A stretch of DNA of 64,000 bases, taken from assembly GCF_000737765.1 (NCBI RefSeq), contig NZ_JPRI01000005.1, positions 62,001 through 126,000 of the forward strand, in the 5' to 3' direction. Origin of the DNA: Chryseobacterium vrystaatense. GTDB taxonomy: Bacteria; Bacteroidota; Bacteroidia; Flavobacteriales; Weeksellaceae. The translations under genes were made by a program, and so were the position numbers. Shown piece by piece: positions 1-7,666 of the stretch (its first letter is position 1; every line of letters starts with the position of its first letter). The notes beneath the pieces were generated by a model. It saw only the letters and a program-made list of their open reading frames with translations, was not told where the DNA came from and did not search any database.

Positions 1-602
1 GCCGGAATACCATGTTCTCCTCCGATTTCTGCTGAAAAATCTGTATTGACAAGGGGAGGCATTAGCTCAAATACCTTTATGGCGGTGTCTTTAGCCAGCT
101 CATGTCTTAGCAGCTGAGTATACGAGTGAAGAGCAGCTTTAGAATCAGAATAGGTGGGTACATGTGACCCCGGAGCAAATGCTACAATGGAAGAAACGTT
201 GACCACCGCTGCATTATCCTGCTGTTTCAGGACGGGAAGGAGTTTTTCGGTCAGGCGGATAGGAGCAAAATAATTGGTTTCAAATTCTGCAGTAGCCTTG
301 CGGTACGTGTCCGATGTGTCTGATAGGGTATAGGCATAGGCATGTCCCGCATTGTTGATCAGAATGTTCAGCCCTCCAAAATTTACTTTAATTTCTTCAA
401 TCAACTGATTCACATCATTTTCATTAGTAATATCTGCCTGAATGGTAAAGACATTGTCAAGCCCCGCTGCTGCTGCATCTAGTTTGTCTTTGTTTCTTCC
501 TGCAATAATAATTTTGTTGGATACATGAAGTGCTTTCGCAATTTCTAATCCGATTCCTGAGCCTCCTCCGGTGATAAGAATGGTGTTGTTGGTAATGTTC
601 AT
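1..602 (-). CDS. SDR-family oxidoreductase (partial, 3' end outside window)
   Basis: The reading frame starts with ATG at 602 on the minus strand and stays open to the window edge, giving about 200 residues without a stop. The N-terminus shows the Rossmann dinucleotide-binding motif TGGGSGIG, then NNAG and a catalytic YxxxK-type motif (YSDSK). This is a short-chain dehydrogenase/reductase of the DltE-like kind, an NAD(P)-dependent cytosolic oxidoreductase; the substrate cannot be read from sequence. A palindromic operator lies about 36 bases upstream of the start and matches the one before the neighbouring TetR gene, so it is probably repressed by that regulator. Confidence 0.85.
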   Translation of the reverse strand, partial: MNITNNTILITGGGSGIGLEIAKALHVSNKIIIAGRNKDKLDAAAAGLDNVFTIQADITNENDVNQLIEEIKVNFGGLNILINNAGHAYAYTLSDTSDTYRKATAEFETNYFAPIRLTEKLLPVLKQQDNAAVVNVSSIVAFAPGSHVPTYSDSKAALHSYTQLLRHELAKDTAIKVFELMPPLVNTDFSAEIGGEHGIP

Positions 603-637
603 GACATTTTTGGTATTAAATTAATATATGTTTTATA

Positions 638-655
638 TTGTACCAGTTAGTACAA
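638..655. promoter_or_regulatory. Putative TetR operator upstream of the SDR gene
   Basis: The 18-base sequence TTGTACCAGTTAGTACAA has perfect 6-base outer arms (TTGTAC/GTACAA). It sits between the TetR stop and the SDR start and shares 15 of 18 bases with the palindrome at 1289-1306 upstream of the TetR gene. Two matching palindromes, one before each gene, suggest a single repressor acting at both. Confidence 0.7.
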
Positions 656-671
656 AATTGATTAAAAAATT

Positions 672-1256
672 TTAGTCCAGTATTTTAAGGTTGATTTCAA
701 GAATGCCTGTAAGAATTTCAGGTGAGCTTTCCATTCTTCGTGTGACATGCATTCCGTTCCACAGATTGCTGAGGTGCCAGCCGATTATTTCCGGATTTTC
801 CGTGCTGTGGATTTCTCCGCTTTGCTGAGCATTTCTTATCGTCTCCGCAAATAGAGACTGGAGTTTTTTCAGCAGCAGAGCAGTGATCTTTTTTATTTCA
901 TCATCTTTTTCGGAAAGCTGGACAAGAGCATTGCCTAAATAGCAGCCCCTTTCTTTATCACAGTCGGAACTGTGCGCCAGACCCATGAAAAATTGTTTAA
1001 GAAATTGAATTTTATCCTCAGATGCTTCAAGGCGGTCTGAGAGCTTTTGATAAAAACGGTCAGAAAACTGACTGATAGAGCGGATGTACAGTTCCTGTTT
1101 TCCTCCCTTAAAGGCAAGGTAAAAGCTACCTTTACCGATACCCATTGCACAAAGCAGTTCATCCGCAGAAGCGGTGTCATAACCTTTGTCCCTGAAAACT
1201 TCAGTAGCTTTTGCTACGGCTTCCTGTTCGTCAAATATTTTAGGTCTTCCTGCCAT
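672..1256 (-). CDS. TetR/AcrR-family transcriptional regulator
   Basis: This 194-residue protein has the TetR layout: an N-terminal helix-turn-helix in about residues 10-55 (EVFRDKGYDTASADELLCAMGIGKGSFY region), then an all-helical ligand-binding domain with a single Cys pair region around DCDKERGCYLGN, as in the AcrR subgroup with a TetR_C C-terminal domain. It lies directly upstream of the SDR gene on the same strand with a 69-base gap. Near-identical palindromes precede both genes, so it probably represses itself and the SDR gene and is released by an unknown small molecule. Confidence 0.9.
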   Translation of the reverse strand: MAGRPKIFDEQEAVAKATEVFRDKGYDTASADELLCAMGIGKGSFYLAFKGGKQELYIRSISQFSDRFYQKLSDRLEASEDKIQFLKQFFMGLAHSSDCDKERGCYLGNALVQLSEKDDEIKKITALLLKKLQSLFAETIRNAQQSGEIHSTENPEIIGWHLSNLWNGMHVTRRMESSPEILTGILEINLKILD

Positions 1257-1288
1257 CGGGATTGATTTTCCGGGACAAAGGTATACAA

Positions 1289-1306
1289 TTGTACCGTTCG
1301 GTACAA
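1289..1306. promoter_or_regulatory. Putative TetR autoregulatory operator
   Basis: TTGTACCGTTCGGTACAA is an almost perfect palindrome with 8-base arms (TTGTACCG/CGGTACAA). It lies about 33 bases upstream of the TetR start on the minus strand, where autorepressor sites are normally found. The copy at 638-655 precedes the SDR gene. Confidence 0.75.
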
Positions 1307-1355
1307 AATTAAATATTCAATATGTTTTATAGTTTCTGTCGATAATAAATGCTAT

Positions 1356-1889
1356 TTATAAGTCAAGGGTCATAAAAACAGCGGTTTCTTCAGGATTTTC
1401 GTAGAGTCTTGTATTCAGTCCGGTAATACTGAACCCCATTCTTCTGTAAAACTGTATCGCAGGATAGTTGGTATTCTGTGTTTCAAGTTCTATAATCCGG
1501 GAGTCTGTATTTCTTGCTTCGCGGACTGCTTTTTTGATCAGCTGTGCCCCGGCGCCCTGCCTTCTTACTTTTTCGCTGATCAGAATATTCTCGATATAGA
1601 AACTGTTATTCCAGGTCCTGTGCTCACCGATGATCCAGCCCATAAGTTCTCCATTCTCAAAAGCCCCGAAAGAATGCCCTTTTTCAATGATTGCATTAAG
1701 ATCATCGATGTCATCGGAACTGGTTTCCCAGATTTTGGTGTAGCTCAGAGATTTTTCCTTTAATACAAATTCAAAAGAACCGGCATATTCAACAAAAGAG
1801 ACCGAGAGAATCTTCTCCGTAGTATAGCCGTTTAATCCCCAATTGAGGGTTGGGTTTTCAGTCAGTTTTTCTAATGTTTTTATTTCCAT
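1356..1889 (-). CDS. GNAT N-acetyltransferase, streptothricin-acetyltransferase-like
   Basis: The 177-residue protein carries the GNAT acetyl-CoA loop RRQGAGA at about residues 110-116. It then has the run IELETQN..YPAIQFYRRMGF with a following TRLYEN, which resembles the C-terminal half of streptothricin acetyltransferases (SatA/Sat family). It would transfer an acetyl group from acetyl-CoA to an amine in the cytosol. The similarity suggests, but does not prove, an aminoglycoside- or streptothricin-like substrate. It sits in a minus-strand run with a VOC-family gene, 23 bases away. Confidence 0.8.
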   Translation of the reverse strand: MEIKTLEKLTENPTLNWGLNGYTTEKILSVSFVEYAGSFEFVLKEKSLSYTKIWETSSDDIDDLNAIIEKGHSFGAFENGELMGWIIGEHRTWNNSFYIENILISEKVRRQGAGAQLIKKAVREARNTDSRIIELETQNTNYPAIQFYRRMGFSITGLNTRLYENPEETAVFMTLDL

Positions 1890-1912
1890 AGGAACATATT
1901 GTATGATTGATT

Positions 1913-2305
1913 TTATTGAATTTCTGTACAGATCTCAACCAGATAATTATCGGTGTCTTTGATATAGGCTACCTTTTGTCCCCAGGGCTTTACTGTAATG
2001 TCTTCATACAGAACAGCTCCGTTTTCAATAGCTTTCGCTACCAGTCTTTCAACATCATCAGTTGTAAATCCCAACTCAATCCCGAACGGTTTTGCTTCTG
2101 ATTTAGATGATAAAAATCCTTCCTTTATGTTTGAACTGGCAAGACTTACCGAGGCAAAAGAAAGACTGGTCTCTCCGGTAAGGAGTTCCCCGTAATCTTT
2201 TTCAGGGGTAATGAATTTAATAGGGGTATCGAAGGTGTCCTGGTAAAAGTTCATCGACTTTTCCACATCTTCAACATATAAAATAACGTATTTGAATTTG
2301 ATCAT
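1913..2305 (-). CDS. VOC-family (glyoxalase/bleomycin-resistance fold) protein
   Basis: The 130-residue protein opens with KFKYVILYVEDVEKSMNFYQ and ends with KDTDNYLVEICTEI. These are the paired beta-alpha-beta-beta-beta modules of the vicinal oxygen chelate superfamily, with a terminal metal-ligand-type Glu. Members are glyoxalases, dioxygenases or antibiotic-binding proteins; the exact reaction is not readable here. It is adjacent to an acetyltransferase, which would fit a small detoxification pair, but this is inference. Confidence 0.8.
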   Translation of the reverse strand: MIKFKYVILYVEDVEKSMNFYQDTFDTPIKFITPEKDYGELLTGETSLSFASVSLASSNIKEGFLSSKSEAKPFGIELGFTTDDVERLVAKAIENGAVLYEDITVKPWGQKVAYIKDTDNYLVEICTEIQ

Positions 2306-2315
2306 AACTGAGGTT

Positions 2316-3095
2316 TTATTTTTTATCTAAAATATATTCTTCATCTGTCATAAGCTCTGTATAAGGTCCATTCTTTGGATAATATTCCATGCCTCCAAAA
2401 TGCCCGAATTGCAGCGGATACTGCTGAGCCAGAGAGCGGACTTTACTCCCAAAAGAATTGATATCCACATTTTGAACAGCATTGTTCATCTGCCTTCCGT
2501 TGGAGAAAAAAAGCATAAGATTACAAGATTCTTTAAATTGATGTTCATAATAATAGAACACCCGGATATTTTCTTCATGACATATCTTGATAAGATCATT
2601 GATCAATGGTTTTTTATGAAGCATAGGGAGATTACAGTCGATCCTTACTGAAAGATTTTCAGCATTGTCTTTTTTGAAATCCGAACCGGTGACCTGGATA
2701 AAGCGGTGTTCGATATTTTCAAAATTTTTTCTTTCTGAAATAAGAGTCCTGCTGGATTTTATTTCGAAAGGGCCGTTGAATGATACTGCACTGTTAAGAA
2801 CCAGCAGTTTCTCTATTTCTGAAACCAGCTGAAAGTGGTGGTCAAAAAGTGTATAATCTCCTGTAGAAATCATCAGGTTATTTTCATTAATCTTAATGTC
2901 TACATAGGCGTGTTTGAAGTGAAAATGTAATTCCTCAATGCTTTTGATGAGATTTTCAGAATTGCTGACTGAAATTCTGGCTTCCAGTTCAGCCGGATAG
3001 TCGGCATGTCCTCCAAGTCCTTTTTGAAACTTAAAATAGCTGAATCTGTATAAAATTTCCGGAAATTTGAAATACCAGTATACTCCTAAAATCAT
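2316..3095 (-). CDS. Hypothetical protein, 259 aa
   Basis: I do not recognise this family. The N-terminus is aromatic-rich (YWYFKFPEILYRFSYFKF) without a clear cleavable signal or lipobox, and the remainder looks globular and soluble, with alternating charged and hydrophobic residues. There is no obvious catalytic motif. It lies 10 bases upstream of the VOC gene on the same strand and may be co-transcribed with it. Confidence 0.6.
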   Translation of the reverse strand: MILGVYWYFKFPEILYRFSYFKFQKGLGGHADYPAELEARISVSNSENLIKSIEELHFHFKHAYVDIKINENNLMISTGDYTLFDHHFQLVSEIEKLLVLNSAVSFNGPFEIKSSRTLISERKNFENIEHRFIQVTGSDFKKDNAENLSVRIDCNLPMLHKKPLINDLIKICHEENIRVFYYYEHQFKESCNLMLFFSNGRQMNNAVQNVDINSFGSKVRSLAQQYPLQFGHFGGMEYYPKNGPYTELMTDEEYILDKK

Positions 3096-3142
3096 GAGGG
3101 TAATAATTAGATCAATAATTTAGAAAGGAAATTGAAAATCAA

Positions 3143-4180
3143 TCAGTTTTTTGAGCATCTTTCATTAAAAATTTTTGTTCCTTCAGTCTGTTCAAGATCT
3201 TTTAATTTTTTTAAAGCGGTACATGCCGTTGGTATATCATTTTTGTTCAGGCTGATGGAAGCTATATTATACAGCGCATCTACATTTGTATTATCCAGGT
3301 CAAACGCCTTGTTAAAGAGGTTTATAGCTTTATCTAATTTTTGTTCATTAAGTGCGCCAATTCCTTTTGAATAAGTTTGATCAGATAACGTTCTATTTTC
3401 TATTTTTACAGGAATGATATTATTATTACTTTTATTATCGTCTTTAAAAAAATCAACTCCTAGTGATGAACCTTCAGAACTAGTATACCTTGTTATAGAA
3501 TATGGGATAAGTACTTGATCGAAGTTTTTAAAAGCTGTAATATTCCACAGGTGAAAACTTTTCTCAATCGTTGTTTTTAAAAGTTCTATACCCTTTGCAT
3601 TATTTTGAGAGCCTTCTTTGATTTCTTGTTGAAAGTCAATTTTTTGTTTTTTTGGATAGATAACAATATTACCTTTTATATTGAATTTAGATGATCCTGT
3701 AATATCGTAGAAGATATTCTTTTTAAGAGTTGGCGTAAAGCTTCTGTTGGCTTCAATGATAGAGTCATTTTTTATTTTACTGAAATATTCGTCATATAAT
3801 TTCGAGGTTCTTACAAACCATATTTTATTAATTTTGTCGCTATTGGTGACTCCATTGACTCTTAAAATCACCACAAGTGAATCAATAGTTAATTTTTCAA
3901 TTTCGTAGAAAGCATGTTCGGAAGTTCTTATACTTTTATTTTCTATTTTAATATCATTGCACTCTTTCTGATCTTCAAATATTATATTTTTATATTCGCA
4001 AAGCTTGCTATCAGAAATCTGCCATCTTAAGATTTTTCTGGGGCTCTGTGAAAGATCTCTGCTTCCGTCCAGCATACTGAATTTTACCCTTGTCCAATTG
4101 TCATTCAATTGTAGTTTATTAATTTGGGCACTTGTTTGGGTGAGAATGAAAATAACAAAAAAAGAAATGTACTTACTCAT
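3143..4180 (-). CDS. Secreted TPR-containing hypothetical protein, 345 aa
   Basis: Residues 1-19 form a Sec-type signal peptide ending at TSAQ. The central region is unrecognised. Residues from about 270 onward contain one or two tetratricopeptide-like repeats (KAINLFNKAFDLDNTNVDALYNIA), which suggests protein-protein contacts in the periplasm or at the outer membrane. It is transcribed divergently from the phosphatase gene at 4398. Confidence 0.65.
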   Translation of the reverse strand: MSKYISFFVIFILTQTSAQINKLQLNDNWTRVKFSMLDGSRDLSQSPRKILRWQISDSKLCEYKNIIFEDQKECNDIKIENKSIRTSEHAFYEIEKLTIDSLVVILRVNGVTNSDKINKIWFVRTSKLYDEYFSKIKNDSIIEANRSFTPTLKKNIFYDITGSSKFNIKGNIVIYPKKQKIDFQQEIKEGSQNNAKGIELLKTTIEKSFHLWNITAFKNFDQVLIPYSITRYTSSEGSSLGVDFFKDDNKSNNNIIPVKIENRTLSDQTYSKGIGALNEQKLDKAINLFNKAFDLDNTNVDALYNIASISLNKNDIPTACTALKKLKDLEQTEGTKIFNERCSKN

Positions 4181-4368
4181 AAATTAAGCTATTGGTTATT
4201 GCTGTAAAAGTAAGTAAATTTCAACGTAATGAATCTTTCATTTGTGATAAAGACTTTCCAAAGATGTAGAAAGTAATTTCAGCATGAGGTAAAATGATAA
4301 AAATGGAAAGAGTATTTGGTTTAATTAAATTTAAATGAAATTTCACACTCTAAAACTTTCAAAACCCC

Positions 4369-4376
4369 TAAATTTG
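4369..4376 (+). promoter_or_regulatory. Putative -7 promoter box for the phosphatase gene
   Basis: TAAATTTG matches the Bacteroidota TAnnTTTG -7 consensus and lies 21 bases before the ATG at 4398. It argues against an upstream in-frame start at 4335, which would precede the promoter. No convincing -33 TTTG was seen. Confidence 0.45.
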
Positions 4377-4397
4377 TCGTCAATAAAAATTTACCAG

Positions 4398-6044
4398 ATG
4401 CTTAGGAAAATTTCAATTGCGGCAGCGGCTTTATTGTCCGTGATTACAATCAATGCTCAGAAGAACAAAAATTCTCAATTAGAAAGACCCAAATTAGTCG
4501 TTGGATTAGTTGTAGACCAGATGAGGTGGGATTATCTGTACCGTTTTTACAGTAAATACGGAAATGATGGTTTCAAAAGGCTGCTGAATACAGGATATTC
4601 TCTGAATAATGTACATATCAGCTATGTACCAACTATTACTGCTTTGGGGCACACCTGCATCTACACAGGTTCTGTACCAGCAATCCATGGGATTGCCGGA
4701 AATGACTGGACGGATAAAGAAACCGGTAAAAATGTATACTGTACTGCAGACGAAAGCGTACAGCCGGTAGGAACAACCAATACGAAAACAGGAAGCCACT
4801 CTCCAAAAAATCTTTGGTCTACCACAGTAACCGACGAATTAAGACTGGCCACTAATTTTCAGAGTAAAGTGATCGGGGTTTCACTGAAAGACCGTGCTTC
4901 TATTCTTCCTGCAGGACATACACCCAACGGTGCTTTCTGGTTTGACGACAGTACCGGAAATTTCATTACAAGTACATGGTATATGAATGATCTGCCACAG
5001 TGGGTGAAATCTTTCAACGCGCAGAATCTGCCGGAAAAATTAGTGGCAAACGGTTGGAATACCTTACTTCCGATCAGTCAGTATACAGAAAGTTCACCAG
5101 ACAACTCTTCATGGGAGGGCTTACTGGGAAGTGCCAAAACACCGGTCTTCCCTTACAGCAATTTGGCTAAAGACTATCAGACAAAAAAAGATAATATCCG
5201 CTATACGCCTTTTGGAAATACACTGACGCTTAAATTAGCTGAGGCTTCTGTGGAAGGAGAGAAATTAGGAAGTGATGATATTACCGACTTTTTAGCGATC
5301 AACCTGGCTTCTACCGATTATGCGGGGCATAAATTCGGTCCCAACTCTATTGAAGTAGAAGATGTTTATCTGAGACTTGACCAGGATTTGGCTCAGTTTT
5401 TCAGCTACCTGGATTCAAAAGTAGGAAAAGGGCAGTATACGGTTTTCCTTTCTGCTGACCACGGAGGTGCGCATTCTGTAGGATTCCTGAAAGAACATAA
5501 GATTGCTACAGGATTCTTCGGGGAAGGAATGGAAAAAGATATCAACCAGAAACTGAAAGATAAATTCGGAGTTGATAAACTGATCAATGCGGTAGATAAT
5601 TATCAGATCTATTTTGACAGAAAGCTGATGCAGGATAACAAACTTGAACTGGACGATCTGAGAGATTTTACCATCAAAGAACTACAGAAAGATCCTACCG
5701 TTTTATATGCCGTATCAGTAGATGAAGTTCAGGAAGCGACCATTCCGGAACCGATCAAACAGAGAATCATCAACGGAATCAACAGACAGAGAAGTGGCGA
5801 TATTCAGCTGATCTCTCACGATTCGATGCTTCCTCCTTATTCTAAAACAGGAACTACACACAGCGTATGGAATTCTTATGACTCTCACATTCCATTGATC
5901 TTTATGGGCTGGGGAATCCATCAGGGAGAAAGCAATAAGGCGTATCATATGACCGATATAGCCCCAACCGTTTCATCATTACTGAAGATTCAGTTCCCAA
6001 GCGGAAACGTAGGAAATCCGATTACGGAGGTTATCGGAAGATAA
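4398..6044 (+). CDS. pafA: PafA-type alkaline phosphatase family protein
   Basis: The 548-residue protein begins with a signal peptide (MLRKISIAAAALLSVITINAQ); this start fits both the signal peptide and the -7 box. It has the alkaline-phosphatase/NPP-fold motifs: VVDQMRWDY with metal-ligand Asp40, PTITALGHTCIYTG with the probable nucleophile Thr81, and SADHGGAH with Asp/His zinc ligands. A C-terminal TTHSVW supplies a further His. PafA-family enzymes are broad phosphomonoesterases in the flavobacterial periplasm that release phosphate; the Elizabethkingia enzyme is of similar length. A terminator follows at 6064. Confidence 0.9.
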   Translation: MLRKISIAAAALLSVITINAQKNKNSQLERPKLVVGLVVDQMRWDYLYRFYSKYGNDGFKRLLNTGYSLNNVHISYVPTITALGHTCIYTGSVPAIHGIAGNDWTDKETGKNVYCTADESVQPVGTTNTKTGSHSPKNLWSTTVTDELRLATNFQSKVIGVSLKDRASILPAGHTPNGAFWFDDSTGNFITSTWYMNDLPQWVKSFNAQNLPEKLVANGWNTLLPISQYTESSPDNSSWEGLLGSAKTPVFPYSNLAKDYQTKKDNIRYTPFGNTLTLKLAEASVEGEKLGSDDITDFLAINLASTDYAGHKFGPNSIEVEDVYLRLDQDLAQFFSYLDSKVGKGQYTVFLSADHGGAHSVGFLKEHKIATGFFGEGMEKDINQKLKDKFGVDKLINAVDNYQIYFDRKLMQDNKLELDDLRDFTIKELQKDPTVLYAVSVDEVQEATIPEPIKQRIINGINRQRSGDIQLISHDSMLPPYSKTGTTHSVWNSYDSHIPLIFMGWGIHQGESNKAYHMTDIAPTVSSLLKIQFPSGNVGNPITEVIGR

Positions 6045-6063
6045 TTTCAAATCATATAGTATA

Positions 6064-6094
6064 TAAAAACATTCCTTTCGGGGAATGTTTTTTT
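6064..6094 (+). terminator. Rho-independent terminator after the phosphatase gene
   Basis: An 8-base stem AACATTCC/GGAATGTT with a 6-base loop (6068-6089) is followed by a run of T residues, 20 bases after the pafA stop codon. Confidence 0.8.
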
Positions 6095-6229
6095 GTGATG
6101 TATCCCTTACTCTATAGAAATTCAAATCTTGGTTTTTATTAAATATTTCGGATATGTGATCAATGTTAGGACCTCTTTACCAGAATCTTATTTTTTTCTA
6201 AATTAATTCTTACAATAGGGATATATTGT

Positions 6230-6237
6230 TATATTTG
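6230..6237 (+). promoter_or_regulatory. Putative -7 promoter box for the six-cysteine peptide gene
   Basis: TATATTTG matches TAnnTTTG and lies 19 bases upstream of the ATG at 6257. It is the right spacing for a short leader, but no clear -33 TTTG is present. Confidence 0.5.
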
Positions 6238-6256
6238 AAAAATTAAATATTCTATC

Positions 6257-6418
6257 ATGAAAAAATTATCAAGAAAAGATCTTCAAATGATCAAGGGAAG
6301 TGCTGCAAATATCTCATGTTCGGTCGATCAGAGGTGTCCGTCCGGCCATTTTTGCTGTAATCATGTTTGTCTGAAAGCAAAAGAATTGGAACACTTACCG
6401 ATCTGTGACGATATGTAA
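6257..6418 (+). CDS. Bacteriocin-like six-cysteine peptide, 53 aa
   Basis: The small gene encodes a leader-like N-terminus (MKKLSRKDLQMIKGS) resembling the short leaders of Chryseobacterium bacteriocin-like precursors, with a Gly-Ser where a double-glycine cleavage site would be. The core has six cysteines at 21, 27, 33, 34, 38 and 50, in the order C-x5-C-x5-CC-x3-C-x11-C, the arrangement of inhibitor-cystine-knot peptides. It has its own -7 box and a strong terminator, so it is an independent transcript. No maturation or export gene is adjacent. Its function is unknown; a disulfide-rich secreted peptide is an inference. Confidence 0.7.
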   Translation: MKKLSRKDLQMIKGSAANISCSVDQRCPSGHFCCNHVCLKAKELEHLPICDDM

Positions 6419-6482
6419 CAGGTGTGTAATGATTATCAGCCCTGATTCTAATCATAAAATATTGTCTCATAAGTTATACAGA

Positions 6483-6507
6483 GCATTCTGAAAGGAATGC
6501 TTTTTTT
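6483..6507 (+). terminator. Rho-independent terminator after the six-cysteine peptide
   Basis: Stem GCATTC/GAATGC with a 6-base loop is followed by seven T residues. It ends the short transcript of the 53-residue peptide. Confidence 0.75.
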
Positions 6508-6535
6508 CGGTCGTCATTATTTATTACTTGCAAAC

Positions 6536-7666
6536 TCAAAATCTTATCAATCCTTGAATTTTTCTTTTGTACTGATTATTCTGCTTTTTGATTTTAAAAA
6601 TAAGAGCAAATAGCAGTGCAATGATAAGGACGGCAGAAATCAAAATAATTACGGTAAGGTAGTGGAAACGGGTTTTCATTTTACTGCTTTTTAGCAGAGT
6701 TTCTCTGTTATGCTCGTTGATAGAGTGGTTAATGGAACTCAGTTCATTTTGCTCTCGTTGAAAACGCATTTCAAAATATTTCCTGCTGTATTTTTGATAC
6801 AGATCCGGCTTTCCAATGGCCAGATAATTTTCGGACATTTCCTTATATATTCCTTCGTTGAGGGTGAGATCACCTGTGTTTTTGCTTAAATCTTCAGCTT
6901 TGATCAGTAGTTCCAATGCGGTTTCATTCTCTTTTTTTTGCTTATACATTTCTGCCATACCTTTCAAAGCAAATGCTTCCAGGCTTTTTGCTTTGTTTTT
7001 TCTGGCATATTCAGCAGATCTGATCAGTGCCTGGTGGGCTTTTTCAAGCTGATTGAGATGAAGGTAGCAGTAGCCGATGTTATAATATACAACACTCATA
7101 TTGGAGTAGGTCGTTTGCTTATGCTGTATTTTTTCAAAATTCCGAATAGAAATCAGAAATTTTTCCAGAGCAATTTCAGGATTAGACTGGCTTTTATAAA
7201 TCATTCCCCGGATCGCATAACTTCTGGCAGTTTCAATACGTTTTTCAGGAAGATCATCCGGAAGCTTTTTGAGATACAGGTCTGCTTCATTAAGAGTTTC
7301 AAGGCTTTTGCTGAAAAGTTCCATCTGCTGGTATTGGATAGCCGCTGAGATCAGAACACTGGTACGGATCTTCAGGTCATTCGTTTTTTCGGCGGTTTCT
7401 TTAGCTTTTAATAAATACTGAAGAGACCTGTCAAAATCTCTTTTCGCAATATGCGCGGTAGAAAGAAGCTGATAAATACTGATCTGCTGCTGAATATTCT
7501 GTTCTTGTCCCAACAGGCTTTTGGCGGTAATGATCGCATGATCCGGATTATCATAGATCTCAAGACGGGCTTTTTTCATCAATGAGTCAAAAGGAATCTT
7601 CTGCCCTGAAACCTCAAAGCAGAAGCTTAGAAAAATTCCGGTTATTATTTTTAATATCAGTTTCAT
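6536..7666 (-). CDS. TPR protein with C-terminal membrane helix and no DNA-binding domain
   Basis: The 376-residue protein has a signal peptide (to about VSGQ), TPR-like helical repeats from about 30 to 300, a membrane helix near residues 330-350 (YLTVIILISAVLIIALLFALIF) and only about 20 residues after it. It has the same architecture as the sensor half of the protein encoded just upstream (7663-9306), but stops where that one continues into an AraC-type HTH. The two genes overlap by four bases (ATGA), implying translational coupling. It may be a partner or decoy subunit of that regulator. Confidence 0.75.
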   Translation of the reverse strand: MKLILKIITGIFLSFCFEVSGQKIPFDSLMKKARLEIYDNPDHAIITAKSLLGQEQNIQQQISIYQLLSTAHIAKRDFDRSLQYLLKAKETAEKTNDLKIRTSVLISAAIQYQQMELFSKSLETLNEADLYLKKLPDDLPEKRIETARSYAIRGMIYKSQSNPEIALEKFLISIRNFEKIQHKQTTYSNMSVVYYNIGYCYLHLNQLEKAHQALIRSAEYARKNKAKSLEAFALKGMAEMYKQKKENETALELLIKAEDLSKNTGDLTLNEGIYKEMSENYLAIGKPDLYQKYSRKYFEMRFQREQNELSSINHSINEHNRETLLKSSKMKTRFHYLTVIILISAVLIIALLFALIFKIKKQNNQYKRKIQGLIRF

